From positions 23,276,266-23,340,265 of the forward strand of contig OX387197.1 of assembly GCA_947561715.1 (NCBI GenBank): DNA of 64,000 bases. The letters run 5' to 3'. The notes beneath the pieces were generated by a model, which was given only the letters and a program-made list of their open reading frames with translations, ran no database searches and had not been told where the DNA came from. Shown one piece after another: positions 25,903 to 37,573 of this stretch. Origin of the DNA: Ascidia mentula (lineage: Eukaryota; Chordata; Ascidiacea; Phlebobranchia; Ascidiidae). Position 1 is the stretch's first letter. Each line of letters opens with the position of its first letter. The position numbers and the translations under genes were made by a program.

Positions 25903-26735
25903 TGTTTTTCACTTGAGTGTTTTCCTTGCTTTGGTCAAGTATCCTTAACTTCTGATATCCAGATTTCTTTAAGTGTAAACACTAGGTTGTAACAGGCATA
26001 TTTGCCTACAGTATTCTACTCATGCAACTGAAAGCTTTCAAAGGTACAAGCGAACTTCGCCCACAAAAAAGATTGTTCCACACAGAAACAGAAGTAAACC
26101 CACTAAAATCACACTTTAAACCTGCGTTTACAAGTATAGTTTAGGAACAGTATGTAGTGTAGTGTTTAAACCTTGCGAAACTCACCTACGAAACTGCGCC
26201 ACGACCTCACTACCATCATTTCTAACTCACAGCTCAGACCGCACAACTGACAACTTTTCTGTTTCTGCTGTTCTTCGTATCAGCTGTTTAAACTCCCAGA
26301 CAAGCTTTGACGGAAAAAAGCTCACTAGCGACCACTAACGTTAAGAAGAAAACAATTATTTTGGCCGCTTGGAAGCTAATTAAAATATTGATTAAGTTTC
26401 ATCGGCAAAACAAAAGGTTTGATAGGTTCCCTAAGTTAAAATTAACACGGTCTACACAAAATTGTTTGAATAGGTTAAGCTTTACAATAAGTTGCCTTTA
26501 GCAACAAAAAACCTTGGCGCTTATAAATCAAAATAAAGTTTAAATGGTTACACATAAACGTAGATGATGGATATTTTCATCGTAGATGATAGTCTCCCGA
26601 AACATTATAAAGTTCTTACAAGAAAAACTAAATTCACAAAATACCATTTGATCGGTCTATTATTATAGATAAAACTAAAAAAAACATCTTGCAGGTTACA
26701 GTATATGGACTTTAAAGCATTGTTTAGGGTCAAAC

Positions 26736-27674
26736 CTTCTGTTGTGGGGTGTGAAGCAACATCCTCGACATGAAAGCCCTGTAGGAAACGACTTTGAGCC
26801 AAGTGAATGCGAATTCAGGGGCTTTGCTTGGTCGCAGTACGTGATAAGTGTTTCTGCAACAAAACGAAACTGATTGATATTTTTCCCGAAGTCGTTATAG
26901 AAGTTATAGATAGTGCAAACAGAGCGCCTCAATGCATCTCTTATTACTTTTTGCATTCCCAATACTCAAGACTACAAACCAAAGAAATTGAATATCAGAT
27001 GTTGGGACAGTTTGGGTGCTTTTTCTATTCTATAAATGAATACATCATCCGTGTGTCGTGTGCTAAAGGGAGACTCACGTGAAAGCTGTGAGAGTCTGGA
27101 AGTTGATCGACTCGAGAACATGTTCGGGAGCGTTCAACTCATAGAAGAGCATGATGAATATTCTATGGTAGGGCATCTGGTGGTATTCCGTCTGTCGCGT
27201 GTCGTGGTCTTGCGACAAAACCCCAACCAATATTTCGAGCACCTATGCAAGTACACGTGGAATGAGAAGATGAATATCATTAGCTTAAGTATTGTTCGTT
27301 TTATCACAAACTACAGACTGCGCCCTTTGGCATTGTTGAGGCAAAAAAAATTTGATTAAAACAAAAAACGCCGATAAATATACTTTTTTGCAAGGGCTTG
27401 CAAACCCACAAAAAACATGAGGTAATGAAAATTTTGGCGCAACGTATCAGCATTTGGTGCAGAAACAGGTGCATTTTTATAAATTCACAGACAAATTATT
27501 TTGGAGGACGGTTAAGTTTACCTTATTTGGAAGGTTGATCTTGGTGACGGAATTCACCGCGTCCCCTGAATGTTTCACGAGTAACGTGATCAACCTCACG
27601 AACCCATCGAGAGTATAGAAGCACTTCGCACGCACAAGAGTCGGGTTGAGCAAAGACGGACTCACGTTCGCTTC
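26736..27674 (-). pseudogene. CNOT1: CNOT1 three-exon fragment, copy A
   Basis: Exons 27522-27674, 27079-27242 and 26736-26853 read [18 protein letters not shown], then [19 protein letters not shown] with [19 protein letters not shown], then NTYHVLRPSKAPEFAFTWL with LLHTPQQK. These are three consecutive pieces of the C-terminal NOT1 region of CNOT1, scaffold of the CCR4-NOT deadenylase. All three are open with GT/AG sites, but no preceding or following CNOT1 exons are present. It is therefore a captured gene fragment; it could only be expressed as part of a chimera. Confidence 0.85.
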
Positions 27675-28371
27675 CTGCAATGACACGATAACAAATTATA
27701 GTTTGCGATGGGTGTCGTTTTTACTGCAGTTAAATGGTGCCATTGCCCTAAGTGGTTGTTCGTGGATTTGGAAATAATATTACCTCGCAGTGAAACCTCT
27801 CCGTTTACTTATATTTTTTTATGTGCTATTCCATACGATCAATTAGGACTTGAATGTACACAAAAGTTAACACATGTACTCAAAAACTACTTGCAGCGAG
27901 GAAACAATAATACGATTGCTGACAATTTTAAATGAATTTGTGGAGCGATATAATATGTTGCCATGGAGAGAAATACAATTAAAGTGCCAATAAATGTTTG
28001 GTTGCGTGCTACAGTTAATCTGGTTGTAAAATCTGGCAAAAAACAAACAATTTGAAAGCAACTCAAATGTTCACGTCACCAAATTTGCCAAATTTATTCG
28101 GCCGAAAGTTCCATTTTTACTGCATGTATCGTTGCCACGCATATTTTAGCGTGTGTATAGGTCTGAAAAAAACTCTACGAAAGCTATACGAATATTCTTT
28201 TTATTGTCACAGACTTGATCAACATTAACTTTATGCAATTGGTACAGCAGTGTAGGTTATTTTTTAGGTGCCGATAAAGGTTTTTTATGATAGGAATAGA
28301 CCCCATCCAGCACTTGTTTTGTTTAAATTTATGAGGTTTAAAGAGACGGATTCCAAAATTATTTACGCTTT

Positions 28372-28452
28372 ATTCGGCCGAATTTATTCAGAAACTTTTA
28401 CTGAATATTCGGTTTCAGCCGAATAAAAAATTTCGTTTCGGTGCATCACTAT
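28372..28452. mobile_element. Possible hAT-type terminal sequence, copy A
   Basis: The sequence TTCGGCCGAA, GAATATTCGG, CAGCCGAATA and then GGTGCATCACTA resembles ends of hAT elements of the CACCGAATATTCGG kind, read on the minus strand. The partner end was not found. It lies exactly where the homology of this BTB-Kelch copy to the intact gene begins (intron 1). Confidence 0.4.
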
Positions 28453-28645
28453 AGTAGGTAGTATTTAATCACCTTGCTATAGCACACAGCTTTGCAACAA
28501 ACTTGAATTTAATTCTGAACCTGCTTAAATTTACTGACCTCAACATGCCTCGCTTGCTGGATACATCTGCCCCAATGTCAACACTAACGTCATTCTGTAG
28601 GGTCTGATTCAACCTTTCTACAAAGCTACAGCACTTTTGTTGCAG

Positions 28646-30925
28646 ACAACGCGAACTCAAAGAGCTCTGTGACGTCATAATTAAAGTGAAAGACTGTGTT
28701 TTACGCCCATAGAAATGTACTAGCGACAAGGAACGACTATTTCCACAAAATGTTTACAACTGAGATATTTATAGTCAGTAGACCGATCTTTTCGTCTATA
28801 TGGTTCCCTAAACCACGGCCTGCAAGCCAATGTAATAACCCACTGCCCCAAACTTTTGAAATCCTATTTTTGACATGCAAATTTCCCCAAAATCTGGCAG
28901 TAAGAAATCATCCAATGCGATTAGTTGTGGTTACTTTCGACAATACGTAAAACCTCCAGACGCCTACGATTACAATACTACGTGTATATCTAATGTATAA
29001 TGTTGGAATTATATATGAAACCGTAGCTACACTTTCATGGCCTGCCCACCTATTTTATTCTTGGTTTTCGTATTATTTTTCTGCCCACGTATTGTTATAT
29101 AAATTTGCTTTGTCGCCAATCAAACTTTGCGACTCATATTATGGAATGCACATTTTGCCATAAACAATGTGAGCTGTTTTAATCATTGCGAATATCAAAT
29201 GTGTGTGCAAGTGTATAAAACCAATCGATGTGACGAAAACGATTTAAACAATGTGTTGACTTGCTGCAGACTTGTTGGATGCAATCAACGAATTCCTTTC
29301 GAAAGTGGTGAATCCCCTTAACTGTTTGGATTTTCGAGAAATCGGACGATTTTACTCTTTGGAGAAACTCACCAACGTTTCTCACCGCTGTATTCTGGAC
29401 AATTTTGAGAAGGTTTCGAAACAAGCAGAGTTCGCTGAACTTTCGTTGGTTTACCTCGAAGAAATCTTGGCATCCGATGATTTGATCGTAAGTATAGCAA
29501 TCAGTCCAAGACGTGTATTTGCAAAGGAATAACAGACTCTTGCGCCTTGCCACCCTCTGATTTGTTAATAGCAGTTTCGGCACCTCCAAACGGTGATGCG
29601 TGTTGAGGGCTTTCACGTGCTTCGGTGGCAAAAAAACACAAACACAATTTTTAATTTTGGTCAAAGTAACCACGATTTTTGGCAAGTTATCCATCATTTG
29701 TGGAACTTGAATCCACAGCCGTTGGTTTGCGAATTCCACGTTTGCCTCGAAGCGTTTCGGTTTCATTCGAGTCTCATCTGAAGGAATGACCGACGGGCGA
29801 GAAAAGGACAACGGTCCGGTAAATAAAACGATGTCCTACGCATGTTTTTTTCTTGTATAAAACTGTATAACGTTGTTGAATGTTTGTTCAGTGGGGGTAG
29901 TTAAATATACCATATGTGCTGCTTAACCAATCAGTTTATTTATGGTGATAAATTTAGGCAGGACAAACAATACATAACTGCTCTGAAGATCATTTGCAAA
30001 CGTTTTGATTGTAACTACTATCATTGTCAATGGCTATATTGTTTTTTTAAAGATTTACAAAGCTGTAAGTTACGTTTCCCAATTTAAGTTGGCTTCTGAA
30101 AAACGAATGGTTCAGAAAATTCCTGTTCACATATACTTTAAATCCAAACAAGTAGAAGGTACACAGTAGTTTGCTAATGATTAAGATCAAACTTGAAGAA
30201 AGTTTTTTTGTGGAACGAAAATAATGCAAATTTCTAATTCGTTTTATCATATTTTCTCAGATACTCGCTCAGTGGCACTTTTCAGCAATTCAAATTACCT
30301 TCACATCTTCAACACCGAATCAAAACAATGGTCGTAAATCAATGTAAGTTTTCAAAATACTTAGGAATGGAGACAATGTAATGATGTTTTGACATTGACA
30401 TGACGAGAATTAAGCACTTATATGTACACCTATACTTCTAACTTCAGTGAAAGCGTAATTTTTGTTCTCGAAAATAAGGCCTTGATCCAACTTGGTAGCG
30501 AAGTCACCATAATCGATAAGTCAGTTGTCATTCCAACTCGACCGAAATATAATACAGGGCCGATTTTCCGCATAAAACGATTTCTGCCCTATACCTTTGT
30601 ATGGTTTTTGTCGTTTTCGTACATTCCTGATTCTGTAGCATCAAAACATGGTTGCACAATCCGGAAGCCTTCCATGAAGATGAGATTTACATTTTTCCTG
30701 CGGACAACAGCAACTCGTTTCACGTTTATGCCAATGGGAATTGGAGGAAGTATAAGCAAACAGTTAATTTCTCTACAGGGAAATTGTACCTGATCGGCGG
30801 GATCGACATGAATCAGAATGCGATTCATAACGACGTTCTTGTTTATGATTTTAACAACAAATCTTGGACATGTGTTTGCAACCTGCAGACCGGGAGGTTT
30901 GCGATGGGTGTTGTTGCGAACAGAA
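28646..30925 (+). pseudogene. BTB-Kelch (KLHL-type) pseudogene, copy 1
   Basis: Compared with the intact gene at 39,719 it lacks exon 1, exon 3 and exon 5. The BTB exon (28646 on) has a 2-nt loss that puts TAG after DCVLRP, and its donor is lost. The BACK exon (near 29,271-29,488) is open. Exon 6 has a deletion and a TGA, and exon 7 a TAA (QWS-stop). Exons 8 and 9 are fused by a deletion that removed the intron, leaving a Kelch stretch (KLYLIGGIDMNQNAIHNDV). It ends at the unit A/B junction, so the last four exons are missing. Confidence 0.85.
29963..30047. repeat. Second member of the palindromic MITE-like family
   Basis: Begins ACAAACAATA and ends GGCTATATTGTTTT around a core ATCATTTGCAAACG. 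The core and right end, and the following GATTTACAAAGCT, resemble the element at 4041-4150 and its right flank. It sits in a former intron of BTB-Kelch copy 1 and has no counterpart in the short copy 2. Confidence 0.45.
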
Positions 30926-31923
30926 GTAAGTTGTTACGTTCAACCTGCATTTGGCCAAAAGTCATGTGTGCTGGGTTACAGACATCTGGACGATGCCCAA
31001 GTTTGCTTATGCGATCCTTTTCAAGGATTTCTGCGGCACATTTTTGCAACGCGAAATTGCTTTTTGGTAAATTTATCACGGCCAGATTATAACGACGCGA
31101 AGTTTCTTAGATACGTTTAGGACGATTTGATTCGGCTGTAGCTTGCCTGATCCCGAAACACAAACGTATCGCTGGGATCGTTAACATTTGTTTGAAAATT
31201 ATATTAGGGCTTCACATACAAAATGAAAAACCAGGGACTGCACTCTGGCCGATACAAATAAATATCCAAATATGCAAAAAAAGCGCCCAGGGCTTGAATA
31301 AATATTCCTTACTGGCGAAGATGACGTAATCGCAAGTGCAAACAAGTGTGACGGCAAGTGTTTAATCGACAGAAAGGTGCCACGTTAGTCAAGTGGAACT
31401 TGATCAATAAAACTATGTGGGAATAGAACGCACAAGTGTCCGTCTGGTAGTTTATGACTGCTTCTTACCAACCACGCTTTGAGATTAAAACCTGCAAGTT
31501 TTTGGCACACATTGCCAAGCAAAGGTTGCAAGGTGTTCATGGAGATACTGACATGACTTAAATGCTTTTTATTGGAGCATATTCAAATTAATAATAAAGT
31601 TTTAATAAGGAAAGCAAATGCTTTTCAACCAACTTGCAAAAAAACTATTGAAATGCCCCTCCCTTTTAATGACCAGTTTCAAGTCCATAAGTTAATATCA
31701 AACTCCCTAGAAGTTCATAAAGATCTGATCGAGAACGCAAAGTATTTGCCCGAGGCCAAAATTTGCTTAACTTGTTAAATGTGATTTAACTGTCTTCTTT
31801 ATTCCGTTATTCAGGAAGCAACTACAGGAAATGTTGAACATTATAGTTTCTCACAATTAGTTAGGACTTAACAGATATTTTATTTTGTCCAGATCATCAA
31901 TTTCTTACAACCTGTTTTAAGAA

Positions 31924-32599
31924 TTATCCTGGAATTGTGTAGACTGAAAGAATAGAAATCAATAGAAACTGAATAAAATTCTCCTTACCAATTGGTGTTG
32001 GAGGGCAGTAGCAGCAAGCAACACGTATCTTGTAGTCGTCGCAAAGCAAGTGGCATATAAAACCAGTATCCACTGAACAAGTGATACCAAAATCCTCTGA
32101 CTGAGTCAGTCTTTGATATTCTACATTGTAGCACTGAATGTCCACAGGCTTTTCGCAAAACTGATATCCCCTTTGTCTTAATTCTGCATAACTCTCAATG
32201 TCAACCCCGAAGTTTTCTGCAGGATTATCTCCATTCATCCAAGGTGACCATTCGCACGAACAATTTTCTTGTCCTATAAAAAGTGTAACTCAATTGATAA
32301 AAGCTGTTTGGACAACAATAAAATTATATTCTATCAAAGAAAAACTGAAAACTTCCATGGCACCAAAGCTGTTTGTTATGAACAATTTATTTGTACGTTT
32401 CATGACTACAAGGTTATGCCAGTAAACATACCTATGTTTCAAATTAACAATCTCTACTTTAATGAAATGAACCTATTTGAAAGTGCTGATTAAAGTTACC
32501 ATTGGGTGGTGTAATTGGGTCGCCAGCTGACATTATCCTTGTTATGTGAAATACACAAGTCCAAATTGTAAGCAGGGGCAACTTTGCTTGCGACCGCAT
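31924..32599 (-). CDS. Small secreted WxxW-domain protein, copy B
   Basis: Paralogue of the 25,256 gene with identical structure: exons 32500-32599, 31989-32273 and 31924-31943, 405 nt and 134 residues, all junctions GT/AG and no frame break. All Cys and both motif Trp (WSPW) are kept. About fifteen residues differ, clustered in exon 2 (for example YQRLTQSEDFGIT against YQRLVQPADFGVI). A piggyBac-like element is inserted about 400 bp upstream of the ATG, so its promoter context differs from copy A. Confidence 0.85.
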
Positions 32600-33308
32600 T
32601 GTTTTTCACTTGAGTGTTTTCCTTGCTTTGGTGAAGTATCCTTAACTTCTGATATCCAGATTTCACTTTCTTTAAGTGTAAACACTAGGTTGTAACAGGC
32701 ATATTTGCCTACAGTATTCTACTCATGCAACTGAAACCTTTCAAAGGTACAAGCGAACTTCGCCCACAGAAGAGATTGTTCCACACAGAAACAGAAGTAA
32801 ATTCACAAAAATCACACTTTAAACCTGCGTTTACAAGTATAGTTTAGGAACAGTATGTAGAGTAGTGTTTAAACCTTGCGAAACTCACCTACGAAACTGC
32901 GCCACGACCTCACTACCCTCATCTCTAACGCACAGCTCAGACCACACAACTGACAACTTTTCTGTTTCTGCTGTTCTTCGTATCAGCTGTTTAACCCTTT
33001 AAGCGCCACGCCCTATAATCAACAATTGAAGATTTTTCATTGTTTAAGTTCAGGAAGCTATAACTTTTTATCTATCTACAAACGCTAGACTAAAAAATAA
33101 AACACAAAAATCATGTACAAATTCATACTCTACACAGTTATCGCTTTTAACCACTCCTACTAAAATAGTTTCCAAGCCATAGGTACCCTATTTAAAATTT
33201 CCATAACTCCCGAAATTGTGCGAATTTTAAAATAATTCGACTGTTGACTCAATCAGTGTGAACACCAAGACGCAATGAAGCGAAAAAACTGGGACGCTGC
33301 ATTTGATA

Positions 33309-33936
33309 CAGGGTTGCCAGATTGGCGCTTTCGGCGCCAAATTCCCTGAATTTGGCTTTTTTCCATTTTGTCTGGCGCGCAAAATTTGGTTTGGCTTATT
33401 TGGCCCTTTTCTGGCGTTTTTCCTGTTAGCTTTGCGTTCGGAAGTTGCCCGGGCTCGTTCGTGACGAAACAGGTTCGCGGTATGCTCCTTTTCGGTAAAA
33501 AACGTCACGCATCACAGCCCAAGCTAGTTCAGAAGCGTTGCAAACTGTATGCCTGGGTCGCGTAAACCAATGTCCACAGAAAACATTTCTATGACTTTTT
33601 CGTAAACTTGACTACTTCTTTAGTGACGTCATAATTTGAGTTTTGAAAGACTGTTTGTTAAAAGTTTGCGTAGCACTGGCACTGCTATGCACATAGAAAG
33701 ACGGATATAATCCAAGAGCATAAATAAACAAAGAAGAGATTATATGTTGCTCTACCACATGAATGTAATTTGCCTGTAAATACAATTGAACTTATGTTAG
33801 GGGAGCAGAAAATTAAACAATACAGTATTTAAACGATTGACTCTTTTCTGTTTCACTCAAAACTAGTTTTGGCGCTTTTTGGCGTTTTTTGTCGTGTTGT
33901 TTGGCTCTAAACAAAAAAAATATTCTGGCAACCCTG
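33309..33936. mobile_element. hAT-like non-autonomous element nested in the piggyBac-like element
   Basis: Ends are CAGGGTTGCCAGA and its inverse TCTGGCAACCCTG. It is flanked on both sides by the exact 8-bp duplication ATTTGATA (33301-33308 and 33937-33944), the target size of hAT transposons. Length is 628 bp. Subterminal TGGCG/GGCGC motifs recur on both sides. No transposase is encoded. Confidence 0.9.
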
Positions 33937-34200
33937 ATTTGATATTTTTGAGCGACGGTACTGTCTAGTAAACTGAAATTTTAGGGAGTTATTTTGGTAT
34001 AACCTACTTATACTGTTAGTTATTGCTTGTAAAAGGGCTTGTAAACTTTATAACACAGCTCAGGCGTTTGCTAACTGATAGCAGATGAATTTGACAGCAC
34101 TTCTAAAAAAAATTTTTTTTGTTTGTTTCTTTTTGTGTTCAACTGGTAGTGTATGTCAGCAAGTTGATGAAAAAGAAGGCATAACATCAATGTATATTGA

Positions 34201-34890
34201 TAATTGAATAGACAAGCCTTCTACCAGTGCACATAAACCTTTTCCACAACATAACAGAGACAATGTAGAAAAAAAAACAAGGAAAAAAATCAGTTGTATG
34301 AAATTGAAGCTACCCTAATTACTGGGTGACGCCCACAGCCACACCCACAACTGTTGGATACTTGAACAAATTGCATGAATATGGTTCCATATATGATGCT
34401 TTGATAGCAAATTATACATCAGGGATGTTACAGAGGTGACTGTGACATGACCACATCATCATCATTGAACTTTTTGTGGTTCTGTTTTGGATATACCCTT
34501 CCGAGAACAATTGGCGATTGTTATGCAAAGAAAAGAATATGAATAATTGAGTATACAAGCCAACTACTAGTGTATAAGCCTTAGCCACAACATGACAGAG
34601 ACACTCTAGAAAAAAGACAAGGAAAAAATCAGCTGTATGAAATTGAAGCGACCGTATTTACCGAGTCACGCCTTCAACGACACCCACAACCCTTTGATTC
34701 TTGAACAAATTGCATGAATATGGTTCAATATATGATGCTTTGATAGCAAATTATGCATCAGGGATGTTACAGAGGTGACTGTGACATGACCAAATCATCA
34801 TCATTGAACTTTTTGTGTTCTGTTTTGGATATACCCTTCCGAAAACCATTGGCGATTGTTATGCTGAGGAAAGAATTACTCAATTGTCTA
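34201..34890. repeat. Two tandem units of about 343 bp inside the piggyBac-like element
   Basis: TAATTGA at 34,201 recurs at 34,544, and the following sequence matches with scattered differences (for example TGCATGAATATGGTTC and GATGTTACAGAGGTGACTG in both). The duplication lies on the right half of the element. Confidence 0.8.
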
Positions 34891-35841
34891 TTGTCCGGAA
34901 AGCAAAACCAGTGTTATGGAACCAGAATAAAAACCTGTAACTATAAGTAATGAAGGTGTTCATGTTATGTACATTTGTTCCTGCTATTTTGTTGTTTTGT
35001 ACGCAAAAAATACAACAATACCACCAGTCAAAATTTGCATGCGCACATCTCGCCATTGTGACGTCATAGAAAGAAACGGAAACCGCCGATCGAAAGCTGA
35101 GACCCTCGCGCACAATTCGTCTGTAGAACGTTTCGCGCTACTCCCAACGGGTAGTTGGCCATTTAATTGGCCAATTTGGTTTGTTCATAATGATAATCAT
35201 CATCAAATGAATGACTAATTAATCAAAAAATTTCAATGCAAATGTATTTTTTTTTTTTTTTTTTTCAATAAACTTCACGCTTCAAGTTGTCTGTTGCTGA
35301 AAACCTTATGTCTCTAGGCCAATCACAACGGAATTGATAATTAATCAAAAAAAGCACCTCTTTGGGCCTTAAGTGGCCCGTGGCGCTTAAAGGGTTAAAC
35401 TCCCCGACAAGCTTTGACGGAAAAAAGCTCACTAGCGACCACTAACGTAAAAATGAAAACAATAAATTTGGCCGCTTGGAAACCTGTAAATTAGAATATT
35501 GATTAAGTTTTATCGGTAATGCAAAAGGTCTTGATTTTGGTGGGTTCCCCAAGTTAAAATTAACACGGTCTACACAAAATTGTTTGAATAGATTAAACTT
35601 TACAATAAGTTAACTTTAGCAACAAAAAACCTTGGCGCTTATAAATCAAAATAAAGTTTAAACGGTTACACATAAACGTAGATGATGGATATTTTCAGTC
35701 TCCCGAAACATTATAAAGTTCTTACAAGAAAAACTAAATCATCACAAAATACCATTTGATCGGTCCATTATTATAGATAAAACTAAAAAAACTTCTTGCA
35801 GGTTACAGTATATGGACTTAAAGCATTGGTTAGGGTTAAAC

Positions 35842-36781
35842 CTTCTGTTGTGGGGTGTGGAGCAACATCCTCGATATGAAAGCCCTGTAGGAAACGACTT
35901 TGAGCCAAGCGAATGCGAATCCAGGGGCTTTGCTTGGTCGCAGTGTGTGGTAAGTGTTTCTGCAACAAAACGAAACTGATCAATATTTTTCCCGAAAAGT
36001 CGTAAAAGAAGTTATAGATAGTGCAAACAGAGCGCCTCAATGTATCTCTTATTACTTTCTGCATTCACAATACTCAAGACTACAAACCAAAGCGATTGAA
36101 TATCAGATGTTGGGACAGTTTGGGTGCTTTTCCTATTCTATAAATGAATACATCATCCGTGTGTCGTGTGCTAAAGGGAGACTCACGTGAAAGCTGTTAG
36201 AGTCTGGAAGTTGATCGACTCGAGAACATGTTCGGGAGCGTTCAACTCATAGAAGAGCATGATGAATATTCTATGGTATGGCATCTGGTGGTATTCCGTC
36301 TGTCGCGTGTCGTGGTCTTGCTACAAAACCCCAACCAATATTCCGAGCACTTATATGCAAGTACAGGTGGAATGAGAAGATGAATATCATTAGCTTAAGT
36401 ATTGTTCGTTTCATCACAAACTACAGACTGCGCCCTTTGGCATTGTAGGGGCAAAAAATTCGATTAAAACAAAACACGCCGATAAATAGACTTTTTGCAA
36501 GGGCTTGCAAACCGACAAAGAACATGAGGTAATGAAAATTTTGGCGCAACGTATCAGCATTTGGTGCAGAAACAGGTGCATTTTTTATAAATTCACAGAC
36601 AAATTAATAGGAGGACGGTTAAATTTACCTTATTTAGAAGGTTGATCTCGGTGACGGAATTCACCGCGTCTCCTGAATGTTTCACGAGCAACGTGTTCAA
36701 CCTCACGAACGCATCGAGAGTGTGGAAGCACTTCGCACGGACAAGAGTCGGGTTGAGCAAAGACGGACTCACGTTCGCTTC
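35842..36781 (-). pseudogene. CNOT1: CNOT1 three-exon fragment, copy B
   Basis: Same three exons as copy A (36629-36781, about 36187-36350, 35842-35959). The second exon has an in-frame TAG where copy A has TCG (Ser, in the stretch VGVL-QDHD), and its acceptor is altered. The third exon remains open ([19 protein letters not shown]). This confirms a non-functional relic of the CNOT1 gene. Confidence 0.85.
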
Positions 36782-37280
36782 CTGCAGTGACACGATAACA
36801 AATTCTAGTTTCCTATTGCCGACGTTTTTCCTGCAGTTTTAATGGTGATATTTCCCTTGTTGAGAGTTCATGGATTTGGAAATAATATTATCTCGCAGTG
36901 AAACCTCTCCGTTTACTTATGTTTTTTTCCGTGCTATTCCATACGATCAATTAGGACTTGAATGTACACAAAAATTAACACATGTACTCAAAAACTGCTT
37001 GCAGCGGGGAAACATTAATACGATTGCTGACAATTTTTAAATGAATTTGTGGAGCGATATAATATGTTGCCATGGAGAGAAATACAATTAATGTGCCGAA
37101 AGCTATACAAATATTAGTTTTATTGTCACAGAATAACTTTATGCAATTGGTACAGCAGTCGAGGTTAGTTTTTAGGTGCCGATAAAGGTTTTTTTATGAT
37201 AGTAGTAGATCCCATCCAGCACATGTTTTGTTTGAATTTATGAGGTTTAAAGAGACGGATTCCAAAATTATTTACGCTTT

Positions 37281-37361
37281 ATTCGGCCGAATTTATTCAG
37301 CAACTTTTACCGAATATTCGGTTTCAGCCGAATAAAAAATGTCGTTTCGGTGCATCACTAT
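37281..37361. mobile_element. Possible hAT-type terminal sequence, copy B
   Basis: Duplicate of the sequence at 28,372-28,452, in the same position ahead of BTB-Kelch copy 2. It was therefore present before the A/B duplication. Same limits on identification. Confidence 0.4.
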
Positions 37362-37573
37362 AGTAGGTAGTATTTAATCACCTTGCTATAGCACACAGCT
37401 TTGCAACAAACTTGAATTTAATTCTGAACATGCCTAAATTTACTGACCTCGACATGCTTCCCTTGCTAGATACATCTGCCCCAATGTCTACATTAATGAC
37501 ATTCTGTATACAGATAGGGTCTGTTTCAAACTTCCTTCAAAGCTTCCCCACAGTTACAGCACTTCTGTTGCAG

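Larger units (their letters stand above)
24230..30962. repeat. Tandem segmental duplication, unit A
   Basis: Starting near CATGTGTG at 24,230, this sequence is repeated starting at 30,963, a period of about 6.73 kb, with head-to-tail junction inside what was a BTB-Kelch intron. Unit A contains a WxxW gene, a CNOT1 fragment and a decayed BTB-Kelch gene. Identity to unit B by eye is high (mostly single substitutions and small indels). Unit A has lost BTB-Kelch exon 3 and flanks that unit B partly keeps. Confidence 0.85.
32995..35394. mobile_element. piggyBac-like non-autonomous element with TTAA target duplication
   Basis: Flanked by TTAA at 32991-32994 and 35395-35398. The ends are inverted repeats: CCCTTTAAGCGCCACG on the left and CGTGGCGCTTAAAGGG on the right. 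The empty site is seen in unit A (CTGTTTAAACTCCC near 26,286) and in the third flank near 38,308. At 2,400 bp it has no convincing transposase frame. It contains a nested hAT-like element and a 343-bp tandem direct repeat. TTAA targets and CCC-type ends are diagnostic of the piggyBac superfamily. Confidence 0.9.

Noticed and set aside
29179-29811. The longest open frame of the window (210 codons, minus strand).
   Set aside because: It lies antisense to the BACK exon of the BTB-Kelch pseudogene and has no domain; a chance frame in a formerly coding stretch.
32995-35394. Search for a transposase in the piggyBac-like element, including the 93-codon frame at 33227-33508 (minus).
   Set aside because: The frame spans the boundary of the nested hAT-like element and has no catalytic motif; the element looks non-autonomous.
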